DNA from: Planococcus kocurii
Lineage (GTDB): Bacteria > Bacillota > Bacilli > Bacillales_A > Planococcaceae
Direction: 5' to 3'
NCBI RefSeq assembly: GCF_001465835.2
Contig: NZ_CP013661.2
Location: 806,001-870,000 of the forward strand
Length of the DNA stretch: 64,000 bases
Shown: in pieces, positions 1-12,098 of the stretch
How the letters are laid out: each line of letters starts with the position of its first letter
How positions within the stretch are numbered: the first letter of the stretch is position 1
Notes under the pieces: model-generated
The model's database searches: none
What the model saw: only the letters and a program-made list of their open reading frames with translations
Told to the model about the DNA's origin: nothing
Made by a program: the position numbers and the translations under genes

Positions 1-778
1 GCATCAACAAGGTTTTTCCTGTGGATTCGTCGTAACGACGTGTTTCTTGCTCGATAATCCCACCGGACAATAACACTTGCTCTTGACGAACTTGCTCATG
101 CTCAATCCCTTTACGAACAAAGTTGAACGAGTTTAAGTTTTTCAATTCGGTTTTTGTGCCAAATTGTTCTTGACCAAACGGACGAAGCGAAATGTTCGCG
201 TCGCAACGCAATGATCCTTCTTCCATGCGTACATCAGAAACGCCTGTGTACTGAATAATGGCTTTGATTTTTTCAAGATACGCATACGCTTCATCAGCTG
301 TACGAATATCTGGCTCAGAAACAATTTCGATTAATGGTGTGCCTTGACGGTTAAAGTCAACCAATGAATGGCCTTTGCCCGTGTGCGTTAGTTTCCCTGC
401 ATCTTCTTCCATATGAAGACGGGTAATGCCAATCCGTTTTTTCTCGCCTTTTACTTCAATTTCAATCCAGCCATGCTCACCAATCGGCTGATCAAATTGT
501 GAAATTTGATAAGCTTTCGGGTTATCTGGATAAAAATAGTTTTTGCGATCAAATTTCGTGTGGCGCGTAATTTCGCAGTTTAATGCAAGTGCCGCTCTCA
601 TTGCCCAGTCCACTGCTGTTTTATTCACTACTGGTAAAACACCTGGATAGCCAAGGTCAATGACGTTTGTATTGGTATTCGGTTCCGCACCAAAATGAGC
701 CGGTGCTGGAGAAAACATTTTCGATTCTGTTTTTAATTCAACGTGGACTTCAAGTCCAATGATTGTTTCAAAATTCAT
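1..778 (-). CDS. gatB: Aspartyl/glutamyl-tRNA amidotransferase subunit B, 5' part (cut by window edge)
   Basis: GatB is the subunit of the GatCAB complex that phosphorylates the mischarged Glu-tRNA(Gln) (or Asp-tRNA(Asn)) and receives ammonia from GatA. The frame runs open from the ATG at 778 to the window edge, giving about 259 of the usual ~475 residues. The N-terminal cradle domain is recognisable: it begins [15 protein letters not shown] and later contains the segment SLRCDANIS. The C-terminal helical and YqeY-like tail domains lie outside the window. Its ATG overlaps the gatA TGA by 4 bp (775-778), typical of translational coupling. The call rests on translating the minus strand by eye. 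Confidence 0.95.
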   Translation of the reverse strand, partial: MNFETIIGLEVHVELKTESKMFSPAPAHFGAEPNTNTNVIDLGYPGVLPVVNKTAVDWAMRAALALNCEITRHTKFDRKNYFYPDNPKAYQISQFDQPIGEHGWIEIEVKGEKKRIGITRLHMEEDAGKLTHTGKGHSLVDFNRQGTPLIEIVSEPDIRTADEAYAYLEKIKAIIQYTGVSDVRMEEGSLRCDANISLRPFGQEQFGTKTELKNLNSFNFVRKGIEHEQVRQEQVLLSGGIIEQETRRYDESTGKTLLM

Positions 779-2244
779 TGTGCTGCTCCCTCCCATGTTT
801 GAGGAGTTTTTTTATGGAAATCTGTTGCTTGTTCATATACATCTGCAACACGATAAACGGTTTCTTCATCAAAATGTTTCCCGATAATTTGCAAACCTAG
901 TGGTAGACCATTTTCAAACCCACAAGGAATAGAGATAGCTGGAACACCTGCTAAGTTAACTGGAATTGTTAAAATATCGTTTGCATACATTGTTAATGGA
1001 TCGTCAATGATTTCACCAATTTTAAATGCTGGTGTTGGCGTTGTTGGACCAACGATGACATCGTATTTTTCAAATGCATCATCAAAGTCTTTTTTGATCA
1101 ATGTCCGAACTTTTTGTGCTTTTTTGTAGTAAGCATCGTAATAACCTGAGCTTAGTGCATACGTTCCAAGCATGATGCGGCGTTTTACTTCATCACCAAA
1201 TCCTTCAGAGCGCGTATTCATGTAAAACTCAAGAAGACTTCCTGCTTTTTCTGTGCGGTAGCCATAACGAATGCCATCGAAACGTGACAGGTTAGATGAA
1301 GCTTCAGAAGAAGCCAAAATATAATACGTAGCTAATGCGTATTTCGAATGAGGCAGTGAAATTTCTTCACAAATCGCACCCTGTTCTTCAAGCACTTTCA
1401 AAGCATCAAGAACAGCTTGTTTTGCTGCTTCGCCAACACCTTCAGCAAAATATTCTTTTGGAACACCGATGCGAAGACCTGTAATGTCACCCGTCAATGC
1501 CGCAGTGAAATCCGGAACTTCAACATTAGCAGAAGTTGAATCTTTGTCGTCATATCCCGAAATCGCATTTAACAGGAGTGCGTTGTCTTTTACAGTTCGT
1601 GTAATTGGACCGATTTGATCTAACGATGAAGCATAAGCAATCAACCCAAAACGCGAAATTCGTCCGTAAGTAGGCTTCATACCAACTACACCACAAAAAG
1701 CAGCAGGTTGACGAATTGAGCCACCCGTATCTGATCCTAGCGAAAACGGAACTTGTCCTGACGCAACTGCAGCAGCAGACCCGCCTGAAGAACCACCCGG
1801 AACAGTTTCAAGATTCCATGGGTTTTTTGTTTTTTTGTAATACGAGTTTTCGTTAGACGAACCCATTGCAAATTCATCCATATTTAGTTTTCCGACGGTC
1901 ACCATTCCAGCAGCTTTTAATTTGTCTACGACTGTTGCATCATAGATTGGATTAAATCCTTCTAAAATACGGCTAGAAGCAGTTGTTTCAAGACCTTCTG
2001 TGACAATATTGTCTTTTACTCCGATAGGCAAACCAAATAAAGGTCCACGTTCAGCAAAAGGCACACTATCCATTTCTTTTGCAAGTTGTGTTGCGCGTTC
2101 TTTGTTTAACGCAAGAAATGCATCTACTTTGGGTTCAAGAGCTTCGATGCGTTCAAATGCTTTTTCGGTCATTTCAGCAATCGTTATTTCTTTTGTATGT
2201 ATCATTTCTTGCAATTGTGCAGCTGTTTTTTCTACCAATGACAT
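775..2244 (-). CDS. gatA: Glutamyl-tRNA(Gln) amidotransferase subunit A
   Basis: This is the amidase-signature glutaminase subunit of GatCAB. It releases ammonia from glutamine and passes it to GatB to make Gln-tRNA(Gln). The 489 residues match the family length. The Ser-cisSer-Lys triad is visible: Lys77 in [10 protein letters not shown], Ser152 in the [12 protein letters not shown] loop and Ser176 in [10 protein letters not shown]. It starts at an ATG 19 bp after the gatC stop with a GGAGGCAC-type ribosome site, and its TGA overlaps the gatB ATG. Most Bacillales lack a dedicated glutaminyl-tRNA synthetase, so this operon is expected to be essential. Confidence 0.97.
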   Translation of the reverse strand: MSLVEKTAAQLQEMIHTKEITIAEMTEKAFERIEALEPKVDAFLALNKERATQLAKEMDSVPFAERGPLFGLPIGVKDNIVTEGLETTASSRILEGFNPIYDATVVDKLKAAGMVTVGKLNMDEFAMGSSNENSYYKKTKNPWNLETVPGGSSGGSAAAVASGQVPFSLGSDTGGSIRQPAAFCGVVGMKPTYGRISRFGLIAYASSLDQIGPITRTVKDNALLLNAISGYDDKDSTSANVEVPDFTAALTGDITGLRIGVPKEYFAEGVGEAAKQAVLDALKVLEEQGAICEEISLPHSKYALATYYILASSEASSNLSRFDGIRYGYRTEKAGSLLEFYMNTRSEGFGDEVKRRIMLGTYALSSGYYDAYYKKAQKVRTLIKKDFDDAFEKYDVIVGPTTPTPAFKIGEIIDDPLTMYANDILTIPVNLAGVPAISIPCGFENGLPLGLQIIGKHFDEETVYRVADVYEQATDFHKKTPQTWEGAAQ

Positions 2245-2263
2245 CTTTAGTGCCTCCTTCCGA

Positions 2264-2554
2264 CTACTCTAAAATTGTTGGGACTTTAACTTGTCCGCCT
2301 TCATGTTCTTTCACGTTTTTCATAACCAAATCACGATCTAATCCTGGGATGGATTTATCTTCTCGTAAAACGTTGACCATTTGCAATACATGCGTCGTTG
2401 GTTCAACATTTTCCGTATCCAATTCACTTAACAATTCCATTGCGTTGGTAATTGCTTCTAATTGATCTGCAAAATGTTCCGCTTCTTCATCAGTAATTGC
2501 AAGTCTCGCCAAATGAGCGACTTCAATTACTTCTTCTTTAGTCATTTTCGCCAT
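2264..2554 (-). CDS. gatC: Glutamyl-tRNA(Gln) amidotransferase subunit C
   Basis: This small subunit (96 residues, normal length) wraps around and stabilises GatA in the GatCAB complex. The N-terminus [20 protein letters not shown] and the later [19 protein letters not shown] stretch are typical of GatC. It is the first gene of gatCAB. A good GGAGGTG ribosome site lies just upstream (about 2562-2568), and the camS terminator (2606-2646) separates it from the previous operon. Its promoter must therefore lie in the short 2555-2610 gap. A TATGAT -10-like hexamer is present there, but I see no convincing -35. Confidence 0.95.
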   Translation of the reverse strand: MAKMTKEEVIEVAHLARLAITDEEAEHFADQLEAITNAMELLSELDTENVEPTTHVLQMVNVLREDKSIPGLDRDLVMKNVKEHEGGQVKVPTILE

Positions 2555-2605
2555 TTTTCTACACCTCCGGATTCAGTAAACATACGCTATATCATACCAT
2601 TTTTC

Positions 2606-2646
2606 TAAAAAAATAAATAGGGACAGCCGCATGGCTATCCCTGTTT
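2606..2646 (-). terminator. Rho-independent terminator of the pcrB-pcrA-ligA-camS operon
   Basis: A ten-base-pair stem with one G-U pair (2619-2628 with 2633-2642, GCAT loop) lies just after the camS stop. On the minus strand it is followed by an A/T-rich tail rich in T. Confidence 0.85.
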
Positions 2647-2655
2647 TAACATAAA

Positions 2656-3786
2656 TTATTCGTAAATGTGAACAAACGGTTTAGTTTCTCCCGCTTTTTT
2701 CAAAACCAATGCTTCTGGACCGTTAGTCGAAGTAACACTAACTTCAACTAATACATTTTCAGGGAAATGTTCTGCCACTAAACCAGTCACGTATTGTGTA
2801 AAACCAATCACTTCAGCTGCTCCAAAAAATTGGATAGGGATTTCAATTTTCAATTCTTTTAGTTCATTGTTCTGATAAAACCCTGTCCCGATTACACTTG
2901 TAAAATTGGAAAAGTAGATTTCCACGTCTTGTTTGAAATTGCGAAAAGCCGTATCGATGTCTCGGTAACGTTCATCTGAACCTGAAGTTGGAAACAGCAC
3001 GTACGCTTCGTTTACGGCATTCCAGTTGGCAACAGTTTGTTTGCCACCCGGTGCAGCACCAGAAGCAAAATACGTACCTGGTACCATTGCATTTCCTGCG
3101 TTTTGTTTAAAAAGTCCTACTACGATCGGTACATCCGCTAGTCCTTCTTTTTCACGTAGGCGTTTAACAATTTCGTCGGCCATGCGCTTGCCTTCTTTTT
3201 CGATTTGTGCTTGAGGAATTTCCTGTTCATAGGACATTCCGCCTTCAGAGCTATAATACATCGTATTCAAGGCCAGACCTATTGAGATACCACCAAGCCG
3301 AATTTTCCCCTCATCCGTCTTCACTAAATAGTTCTGTTCGGTGATGTGTGCCAGTATTTCTGCAGGTGCACGTTCGCCTGCTTTTTTCTGCTCTTCAGTT
3401 CGTTTGTCCGCTGCATTTAAACCTGCTGGATTGTCTGTACTGGTGCGTTGTAGCCAGGAAGTGGCATCTTCATCCGTGATTTTCTGCCCTTCCTGGAAAT
3501 AATAATCGTCAGGCGAAAATTGTTTTTGCGACAAGCGCAACAACCCATTTTCTGTCTCCACAATATCGTAACGAGAATTTAGGCGATTAACGATTTTTCC
3601 TCTTGTGGCACTTTCTTTATATGGCAGAAGCGTACGATAATATTGATCATCCAACTGCATGCTTGGAATAATCGCCGTCTCTACTTCTTCTTTTTCATTT
3701 ACTACTTCTGCTTCCTCATCGGTCTCGGAAGGAACACATCCCGTTAGCAGCAGCAAGCTGATTGGAATCCACCACATACGCTTCAT
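2656..3786 (-). CDS. camS: CamS family lipoprotein (sex pheromone cAM373 precursor-like)
   Basis: A 376-residue lipoprotein of the CamS/YerH family. The N-terminus is a lipoprotein signal peptide with lipobox LLTGC (Cys17), so the mature protein should be anchored on the outer face of the membrane. An acidic linker (residues 19-36) precedes the CamS domain. In Enterococcus and Staphylococcus the signal peptide of the homologue is processed into a peptide pheromone. No such role is known in Bacillus relatives and none can be claimed here. It lies 12 bp after ligA, and the ligA-camS linkage is conserved in Bacillales, so it is probably co-transcribed with the helicase and ligase genes. The cellular function is unknown. 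Confidence 0.9.
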   Translation of the reverse strand: MKRMWWIPISLLLLTGCVPSETDEEAEVVNEKEEVETAIIPSMQLDDQYYRTLLPYKESATRGKIVNRLNSRYDIVETENGLLRLSQKQFSPDDYYFQEGQKITDEDATSWLQRTSTDNPAGLNAADKRTEEQKKAGERAPAEILAHITEQNYLVKTDEGKIRLGGISIGLALNTMYYSSEGGMSYEQEIPQAQIEKEGKRMADEIVKRLREKEGLADVPIVVGLFKQNAGNAMVPGTYFASGAAPGGKQTVANWNAVNEAYVLFPTSGSDERYRDIDTAFRNFKQDVEIYFSNFTSVIGTGFYQNNELKELKIEIPIQFFGAAEVIGFTQYVTGLVAEHFPENVLVEVSVTSTNGPEALVLKKAGETKPFVHIYE

Positions 3787-3798
3787 GTTAAAATCTCC

Positions 3799-5805
<2,007 letters not shown>

Positions 5806-5820
5806 CTAGTTTCCTCCCGA

Positions 5821-8034
5821 TTATACTTTTTCAATCGGCGCAAATTTCGCCAATAAACGTTTAATGCCGACAGGACTTGGAAAGGCAATATCAAGTTCGG
5901 TTTGTTCGCCTTCGCCTTTAACGCTAACGACCGTTCCGGTACCCCATTTTTTATGCGTTGCTTTATCGCCCGTTTTCCAACCCAACTTTTCACTGCCTGA
6001 CTGATTATAGCTAGGACGCGTTACAGCGGGTCGTTTCGGTACTTGTCGATAACTGGTTGCAGCACCAGCACGATGGTGCGCTCGTGTTTGTTCAATCAGC
6101 TCTTCTGAAATCTCCGAAATAAACCGTGAAGGCATATTGAAATTACTTTTCCCAAACAATGTGCGTGAAGACGCATGCGTCAAATACAATCGCTGTTCCG
6201 CACGCGTAATTCCTACGTAAGCAAGACGACGTTCTTCTTCTAATTCTTCGTCGTCGTTATTCGATCGTGAATGCGGAAAGACGTTTTCTTCCAGTCCAAT
6301 GATGAATACGACAGGAAACTCCAATCCTTTTGCTGCGTGCATCGTCATTAAAATAATCGGGCCATCTGCATCTTCTTCGTCATCTAATGAATCGATATCC
6401 GAAATCAATGCTAAATCGGTTAAGAAAGCGACTAATGATTTGTCGTCACTTTGCTTTTCAAAAGCTTTCGTGACTGATAAAAACTCTTCCAAGTTTTCTA
6501 AACGGCTTTCGCCTTCTATGGTTTTATCGTTTTGCAACATTTGGCGGTAGCCCGATTTCTTCAGTATTTCTTCTACCAGTTCCGTTACGGATAAATACTC
6601 TTGCATTTGCGTAAAACTATCGATCATCGCGCGGAATTCCAAAGCTGTCTGTGCCGTCTTCGGTGTTAACCCCATAAAGTCAGCTTCTTGCAATGCATCC
6701 ATAATCGTACGATCTTGTTCAATCGCAAAACGTGCCATTTTCTCGAATGAAGTTGCACCAATTCCACGCTTTGGTTCGTTGATGACACGAGCTAAAGACA
6801 AATCATCGTCGTTGTTGGCGATCAAGCGCAAATACGCCAGTAAATCTTTAATTTCTTTACGATCGTAGAACTTTGTTCCGCCAACGATGGTATAAGACAT
6901 ATTCGATTTAACGAACATCTCCTCCATAATTCGTGACTGCGCATTCGTACGGTACAAAATCGCAAAATCAGAAGTTTTGTATTGTTCTTCCTCCATTAAC
7001 CGCTGGATCGTTTGAACAACAAATTGTGCTTCCTGTCGCTCATCTCCTGCTTTATGCAAAGTGATTGCTGGACCTTCGTCGTTATCAGTCCGCAATTCTT
7101 TCGGATAGCGGCTGGTGTTTTTTTGAATCACGTCATTAGCTGCCTGCAAAATACGCTTTGTCGAGCGATAATTTTGCTCAAGCATAATGACTTTCGCATT
7201 TGGATAATCTTTCTCAAACGACAAAATGTTCGTGATATCCGCTCCACGCCAGCGATAAATCGACTGATCTGAATCGCCAACCACACAAATATTTTTAAAT
7301 TTGCTCGCTAATTTTTGAACCAGCTGATACTGGGCGTTGTTCGTGTCTTGGTATTCATCTACATGGATATAATGGAATTTATTTTGATAGTATTCCAATA
7401 CTTCAGGAACGGTATTAAACAAATTCAACGTCGTCATAATCAAATCATCAAAATCCAGTGACTGATTTTTCTTCAAGCGTTTTTCATATGCTGTATAAAC
7501 ATCCGATACTGTTTTTTCGTACGGATTAAATTGATTCATGTCCGCTGCAAACTGCGATGCATCAATGCATTCGTTTTTTGAAGATGAAATCGCATTTAAC
7601 ATTGTTCGCGGTTCGTATTTTTTCGGATCTAAATTTTGTTGTTTTAAGACATTTTTAATAACCGTCAATTGGTCTGTCGTATCTAAAATCGAAAAACTTT
7701 TCGACATTCCTAACTTATCGATATCGCGTCTCAATATACGTACACACATTGAGTGGAACGTAGAAGCCCACATGCGTTGTCCGGTTCCATGCCCTAATAA
7801 GCCATCAATCCGGTTACGCATTTCACGCGCTGCTTTATTGGTAAACGTAATGGCTAAAATATTAGATGGATACACTTGCTTTTCCAGCACCAAATAAGCA
7901 ATACGGTGCGTCAATACACGTGTTTTACCTGATCCCGCACCTGCCATGATTAGTAGAGGACCTTCTGTCGTTTTGACTGCTTCTGCTTGTTCCGGATTCA
8001 TTCCGTTTAGTAAACTTTTTGTTATCAATTCCAT
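5821..8034 (-). CDS. pcrA: ATP-dependent DNA helicase PcrA (UvrD/Rep superfamily I)
   Basis: An SF1A 3'-5' DNA helicase involved in repair, rolling-circle replication and clearing transcription conflicts. I place the start at the ATG at 8034 (737 residues, starting [16 protein letters not shown]). The open frame extends 69 codons further upstream, but that part overlaps pcrB and is not PcrA-like. Walker A AGAGSGKT is at 31-38, the DEYQDTN box at 226-232, and motif III ([14 protein letters not shown]) follows at about 251. The C-terminal Tudor-like segment (residues about 680-737, [14 protein letters not shown]) is the region that binds RNA polymerase in Bacillus PcrA. It lies 28 bp after pcrB. 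Confidence 0.97.
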   Translation of the reverse strand: MELITKSLLNGMNPEQAEAVKTTEGPLLIMAGAGSGKTRVLTHRIAYLVLEKQVYPSNILAITFTNKAAREMRNRIDGLLGHGTGQRMWASTFHSMCVRILRRDIDKLGMSKSFSILDTTDQLTVIKNVLKQQNLDPKKYEPRTMLNAISSSKNECIDASQFAADMNQFNPYEKTVSDVYTAYEKRLKKNQSLDFDDLIMTTLNLFNTVPEVLEYYQNKFHYIHVDEYQDTNNAQYQLVQKLASKFKNICVVGDSDQSIYRWRGADITNILSFEKDYPNAKVIMLEQNYRSTKRILQAANDVIQKNTSRYPKELRTDNDEGPAITLHKAGDERQEAQFVVQTIQRLMEEEQYKTSDFAILYRTNAQSRIMEEMFVKSNMSYTIVGGTKFYDRKEIKDLLAYLRLIANNDDDLSLARVINEPKRGIGATSFEKMARFAIEQDRTIMDALQEADFMGLTPKTAQTALEFRAMIDSFTQMQEYLSVTELVEEILKKSGYRQMLQNDKTIEGESRLENLEEFLSVTKAFEKQSDDKSLVAFLTDLALISDIDSLDDEEDADGPIILMTMHAAKGLEFPVVFIIGLEENVFPHSRSNNDDEELEEERRLAYVGITRAEQRLYLTHASSRTLFGKSNFNMPSRFISEISEELIEQTRAHHRAGAATSYRQVPKRPAVTRPSYNQSGSEKLGWKTGDKATHKKWGTGTVVSVKGEGEQTELDIAFPSPVGIKRLLAKFAPIEKV

Positions 8035-8062
8035 TTCGCACCACCTCGAACATTTGTTCTTA

Positions 8063-8770
8063 CTAGTATAACGATTCATCAGCCGTTTCCGCAACTGCCT
8101 CGACGGTTTCCATCGCTTTTTCGATATTTTCATATATGATGTTGCCGACAACAATGGTATCCGCAATTGCAGATGCTTTTTTTGCCATATTTGCTGAATC
8201 AATGCCCCCGCCATAAAACAAGCGGGTTTCACATAGAACACTTTTCACTTTTTCTGCTAACTCCATGTCACCAAACATACCGCTGTATTCCAAGTAAAAA
8301 ATAGGCAAACGGAAAAAATGTTCAGCCATGCGCGCATATGCTAAAACATCTTCTGTCGTTAAATCTGTTTTTGCTCCAGTTAGTTTTGCTGCTTTACAGT
8401 CAGCGTTTAGAATACAATAGCCTTCTGGAATCAGTTCATCCCACTCTAAAATTTCGCCATATTCACGAATTGCGCTATGATGAAGTCCTTTAATCCACAG
8501 TGGATTGTCGCTGTTTAAAACCGTTGGGATAAAATAATAATCAAAGCCAGGCGCCACAGCGGCAATTGCTGAAACTTCGAGCACGAGTGGCACATCGTAG
8601 CGCTGTACACGTTCTGTTAAGCAAAGGACATTATCGAGTGTGACATGATCACTGCCACCAATCAAGATGGCATCCGTCCCGGATCTGCAAATTCGTTCCA
8701 AATGTTCATCTGTGATCTCTTTTGCCGGATCTAATTTAAAGACATGTTGCCATGTTTTGAAATCCACCAT
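8063..8770 (-). CDS. pcrB: Heptaprenylglyceryl phosphate synthase
   Basis: PcrB is a TIM-barrel prenyltransferase that joins heptaprenyl diphosphate to sn-glycerol-1-phosphate in Bacillales, making an archaeal-type ether lipid of uncertain purpose. The 235 residues fit the family. Recognisable segments are [20 protein letters not shown] near the N-terminus, the [20 protein letters not shown] segment (about 80-100), and the phosphate-binding YGGGIDS and VVGNIIYEN loops near the C-terminus. It heads the pcrB-pcrA-ligA-camS operon. A GGTGAT ribosome site precedes the ATG, and the yerC terminator lies just upstream. Confidence 0.95.
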   Translation of the reverse strand: MVDFKTWQHVFKLDPAKEITDEHLERICRSGTDAILIGGSDHVTLDNVLCLTERVQRYDVPLVLEVSAIAAVAPGFDYYFIPTVLNSDNPLWIKGLHHSAIREYGEILEWDELIPEGYCILNADCKAAKLTGAKTDLTTEDVLAYARMAEHFFRLPIFYLEYSGMFGDMELAEKVKSVLCETRLFYGGGIDSANMAKKASAIADTIVVGNIIYENIEKAMETVEAVAETADESLY

Positions 8771-8812
8771 TTATCACCTAACTTTATCTCAGTTATCATC
8801 TATTTAGTATAA

Positions 8813-8850
8813 CAAAAAAACCGAACAGAGTCGGCTCTCTGTTCAGTCTT
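8813..8850 (-). terminator. Rho-independent terminator after yerC
   Basis: A GAACAGAG/TCTGTTC-type stem is followed on the minus strand by GG and seven T. It overlaps the end of yerC and lies between yerC and pcrB. A TATACT hexamer immediately downstream could serve pcrB, but no good -35 was found. Confidence 0.85.
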
Positions 8851-9163
8851 TTGGAAGTTCAAATGGTTTTTCATCTGGATACAGACGTTCCAACATTCCG
8901 TCATAAGCGTCATTGCCGTAGTTCAAGCAACGGCGCACACGAGAAATTGTTGCAGTACTCGCGCCTGTTTCGTTCTTTATTTTTTCATATGTTTTTTTCA
9001 TGCGCAGCATATGTGCTACTTCCAAACGCTGGGACATCGATTGGATTTCACTAATTGTGCACAAATCATCAAAAAAGCGATAAGCCTCTTCTTTATCTTT
9101 TAAAGCCAAAACAGCTTCAATCAACTGATCTGTCTGATGGCCTCTTATTTTGTCGACTTGCAT
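8843..9163 (-). CDS. yerC: YerC/YecD family TrpR-related DNA-binding protein
   Basis: A 106-residue protein of the TrpR-like YerC family. It consists mainly of helices, with a helix-turn-helix of the form MRMKKTYEKIKNETGASTATISRVRRCL (in two pieces, residues about 53-80). The family has the TrpR/YerC fold, but its target in Bacillus is not established to my knowledge. The position between yerB and pcrB matches B. subtilis. It is 32 bp after yerB and is closed by its own terminator. A regulatory role is an inference from the fold alone. Confidence 0.9.
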   Translation of the reverse strand: MQVDKIRGHQTDQLIEAVLALKDKEEAYRFFDDLCTISEIQSMSQRLEVAHMLRMKKTYEKIKNETGASTATISRVRRCLNYGNDAYDGMLERLYPDEKPFELPKD

Positions 9164-9195
9164 GCAGCTTCATCATCCTTTCCTTGCTCTGATCA

Positions 9196-10215
9196 TCAAT
9201 GCGTATAGCTGACAGTTTGCTCTATTCCTGGGGCAGTCGGAACGATATGAATCCACGTTTTTCCTGGCACTAGTTTTACCGGCTCTCCATTTGCAGTTGG
9301 CACGAGCATTCCATCAAGTGAACTCCACTCTATTTCACGAACGCCTCCTGCTTGGAAAAGTAAAGCCGCTCCACCATTCGTCAAATCAATGGATTGGCGC
9401 CCTTTCGAATCGATCGTTTGGTGAGGCGCTTCAAACACTAAAATATTTGAAACTTCGACAATTTCTGATGTTTCTTTATCGGTCGTCAGTTCGCCACCGG
9501 AAGACCGGCTATACAAATGCGTTTGTCTATCATAGACATAGTCACTAAAAAACAGCTCATTTGTTCCATACTCCACACTTACCGAAAGAGCCTGTTCCTC
9601 TAGTTTAGCATTTTCGAACGAGTCATAGAAATAATAAGGCGATTTCCCACTGTATTCCGTAGAAGCTTGCGTAATCTTCATGGCTCTTGAAACATTTTCC
9701 ATTGAGATATAGGAGTTGTGAGGCGCCACTCGGTCGGATGATCGCTGAAATAAAGTTCCGTCATGTTGGATACCATTGACATGATCAACCACTCCAGATT
9801 CTAGCAGTACTTTGGCATCTGGACTATAGCCGTGAGCTACAAAAAAGCCATCGTATGCCGCGGCCAGTTGGACAAAATATTCCCGTGCACTACGAATCGG
9901 CCCCAGTGTTTCTGGAAAATCACTTTGATAAAGCGCAACAAACCGCGTAATATCATATTCGGCAATCATTTCAAAGACCATGTCTGCATTTGTCAGCCCT
10001 GTCTGCGGGCGGGCATCTGGATGATTATTAATGACCGCCATGACAGTTCGGCGATTTGTTGGTGGCACTGCCCGTTCTCCCGTGAACGGAGCAGTCGTTA
10101 AAACCTGGTCCCCCACTGGCTCTTCAGTGGGATCCTTTTTCATAATCAGCCAAAAGCCTGTAGTAAATGCTGCTAGTACTCCGAGGACTAGCAACGTAAA
10201 AACCCAATTTTTCAT
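9196..10215 (-). CDS. yerB: DUF3048 domain protein YerB
   Basis: A 339-residue secreted or membrane-anchored protein with the two-part DUF3048 domain. The N-terminal part carries NRRTVMAVINNHPDARPQTG and the segment LGPIRSAREYFVQLAAAYDG, and the C-terminal half is rich in beta strands. The N-terminus is one hydrophobic helix (residues about 5-24) followed by lysines and an acidic linker. I see no Cys for a lipobox, although B. subtilis YerB is annotated as a lipoprotein, so this copy is probably anchored by an uncleaved helix. It lies 5 bp after yerA, a conserved linkage. Function unknown. Confidence 0.9.
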   Translation of the reverse strand: MKNWVFTLLVLGVLAAFTTGFWLIMKKDPTEEPVGDQVLTTAPFTGERAVPPTNRRTVMAVINNHPDARPQTGLTNADMVFEMIAEYDITRFVALYQSDFPETLGPIRSAREYFVQLAAAYDGFFVAHGYSPDAKVLLESGVVDHVNGIQHDGTLFQRSSDRVAPHNSYISMENVSRAMKITQASTEYSGKSPYYFYDSFENAKLEEQALSVSVEYGTNELFFSDYVYDRQTHLYSRSSGGELTTDKETSEIVEVSNILVFEAPHQTIDSKGRQSIDLTNGGAALLFQAGGVREIEWSSLDGMLVPTANGEPVKLVPGKTWIHIVPTAPGIEQTVSYTH

Positions 10216-10220
10216 ATCGC

Positions 10221-11951
10221 TTACCTCATAAATGATGGAAACAAGATTTTTTTATTCATGACATCGTAAATGCCCTTTTGCGTAATCCGTACATACGGTA
10301 AATGAGTTGCCTGCAAAAACAATAACGTATAAACCGCATCACCATGCTTATAACCACGTTCGTTTAATGACTTTTTTAATGCTTTCTCTTGATCAATCAA
10401 CTCTTCCATTGACAGATCTGACATCACACCGCCATAAGGCAGCGGCAGAGATTCGATAATTTCGCCGTTTTCGGTCAGAATAATACCACCTTTTATGCGC
10501 TTTAATTCGTTAAATGCAAGCCACATATCTTCGCGATTTTTTCCGATCAGAATAATATCACCTGTATTGGTATACGAAGAAGCAAAGCCGTCCAAGCCCG
10601 GTGCAAAACCTTTAATCAACGTATTCACACGCCATTGTCCTTTTTTATCGATAAGCATCAAAAAGCTTTCATCATGCGATTTTGATAAGTTGGCGTCATG
10701 TGTATCAACACTGACCGTATAAGGTTTCGTAATGACATCATTAATCATTTCAATTCCAAAAGGCATCGAAAATTGGAAATCACCTTCAGTTAGTTCATAG
10801 TCAAGATCAAGGTCAGGCAAAATCGACCAATCGATATTCGGCAAAGATTGAACTTTTTTTCCATCTTTTTTCAGCCATACGCCTTTTGAGATGACCCCAG
10901 ATGGCACCGGATTATCCATGCTATCGAGAATATTCAAATTGGCGTAACGCCCCGTTGCGATTAAACCATGCAAGCTTGTTACATTGTAATAGCGTGCCAC
11001 GTTATAAGACGCCATCATATACGCATCAATCGGTGGCACACCGGCCTCAAGTGCAATTTTAATGCACAAATCCATAACCCCGTCTACATGAAAGGCTGGA
11101 GTTGAGCCATCAGTCGTCATCATTAACTTGTCAAAAACGTTTAACTCTCGCTCGACAATTCCTTTTAAAAGATTTGGCAGATCAGGTCGAATCGAAGAAT
11201 GCCGAAGTGTAACGCCATAGCCATGAAGCAAACGCATTTCGACTTCATCTACCGTCATCGCCTCATGATCTCCATCAGCTCCAAGCAGTCTCATCCGCGC
11301 CAGAGTCTTTTCCGAAGCACCTGGGAAATGACCTTCGATTTTTTTCAAGCCCATTTTGGCTTTTTGAATCCAATACAACATCTGATCATCGCCTGCCATT
11401 AGTTTTGGCCAACCCGTCAGTTCCCCACCAAGTAATACATCTTGACGATCTAACCATTCGCCCACTGATGTGGAAGTAAATAACTGATCTTCATTATTCA
11501 ATTCTGTCTGCGAATCAAAACGTGTCCACCAATAAAAGCTAAATGGCAATTTCGCTAATTGATCTAGCAATGAAAACGCCTTCTTGTTTTCTAGCGCTAA
11601 AAAGAAGGTTAAGTTGTCCGAAAGGAACATTGTCGTTCCTCCTTGAGCCGCATAATCTGCAAAGCTTTGTGGATTATACAATTGTGAAGGATGAACGTGA
11701 GGTTCTATGTATCCTGGAACGATAAGTTTATCCGTCATATCGACCACTTCAGTAGCATCGTCAATTTTCGGCATTTCTTTCCCAGCATAAACAATGCGAT
11801 CTCCAGAAATCCATATAGTACCTGTTACCCATTTCTTAAAAATCCCATGAAGGTACGTTGCATTTATCAAAACGAGATCCGGCGCGATTTCTTTTGTAAC
11901 AATCTTCAACTGATTTCGAATCTCTGTGTTCTTCCATAACGGATTTACCAT
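10221..11951 (-). CDS. yerA: Adenine-deaminase-like amidohydrolase YerA
   Basis: A 576-residue amidohydrolase of the adenine deaminase family, located as in B. subtilis right after the purine operon. I choose the ATG at 11951, which has an AGGTG site; the open frame runs 30 codons further without support. Metal ligands His85 and His87 (PGYIEPHVHPSQ) are present, and a late Asp motif (MTTDGSTP) corresponds to CTDDRHP of true adenine deaminases. The canonical DPHE motif of adenine deaminase is not seen; the equivalent place reads SDNLTFF. Substrate is therefore uncertain. It could deaminate a purine, or act on another cyclic amide or amidine. Confidence 0.85.
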   Translation of the reverse strand: MVNPLWKNTEIRNQLKIVTKEIAPDLVLINATYLHGIFKKWVTGTIWISGDRIVYAGKEMPKIDDATEVVDMTDKLIVPGYIEPHVHPSQLYNPQSFADYAAQGGTTMFLSDNLTFFLALENKKAFSLLDQLAKLPFSFYWWTRFDSQTELNNEDQLFTSTSVGEWLDRQDVLLGGELTGWPKLMAGDDQMLYWIQKAKMGLKKIEGHFPGASEKTLARMRLLGADGDHEAMTVDEVEMRLLHGYGVTLRHSSIRPDLPNLLKGIVERELNVFDKLMMTTDGSTPAFHVDGVMDLCIKIALEAGVPPIDAYMMASYNVARYYNVTSLHGLIATGRYANLNILDSMDNPVPSGVISKGVWLKKDGKKVQSLPNIDWSILPDLDLDYELTEGDFQFSMPFGIEMINDVITKPYTVSVDTHDANLSKSHDESFLMLIDKKGQWRVNTLIKGFAPGLDGFASSYTNTGDIILIGKNREDMWLAFNELKRIKGGIILTENGEIIESLPLPYGGVMSDLSMEELIDQEKALKKSLNERGYKHGDAVYTLLFLQATHLPYVRITQKGIYDVMNKKILFPSFMR

Positions 11952-12062
11952 TTGCCGGCACCTACTTTCTACTAGTTCAATACTTAATATCGTAGCATAA
12001 TTATACAATGAAATACAGTTATTCCCTGTAAAAACAAGCATGTTTTAAGTTACTCAGGACAC

Positions 12063-12093
12063 AAAAAATCCACGCATAGCGCGTGGATTTTTT
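12063..12093 (-). terminator. Rho-independent terminator after the GNAT gene
   Basis: A near-perfect hairpin (AAAAAATCCACGC with its complement, loop of a few bases) lies at the 3' end of the acetyltransferase gene. It has a T run on both strands. Confidence 0.88.
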
Positions 12094-12098
12094 ATCAG

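Noticed and set aside
2000-2465. Plus-strand open frames across gatA and gatC
   Set aside because: They are shadows of the gat genes on the minus strand.
8035-8241. N-terminal extension of PcrA
   Set aside because: It overlaps pcrB, is unlike PcrA, and the ATG at 8034 gives the family-typical start.
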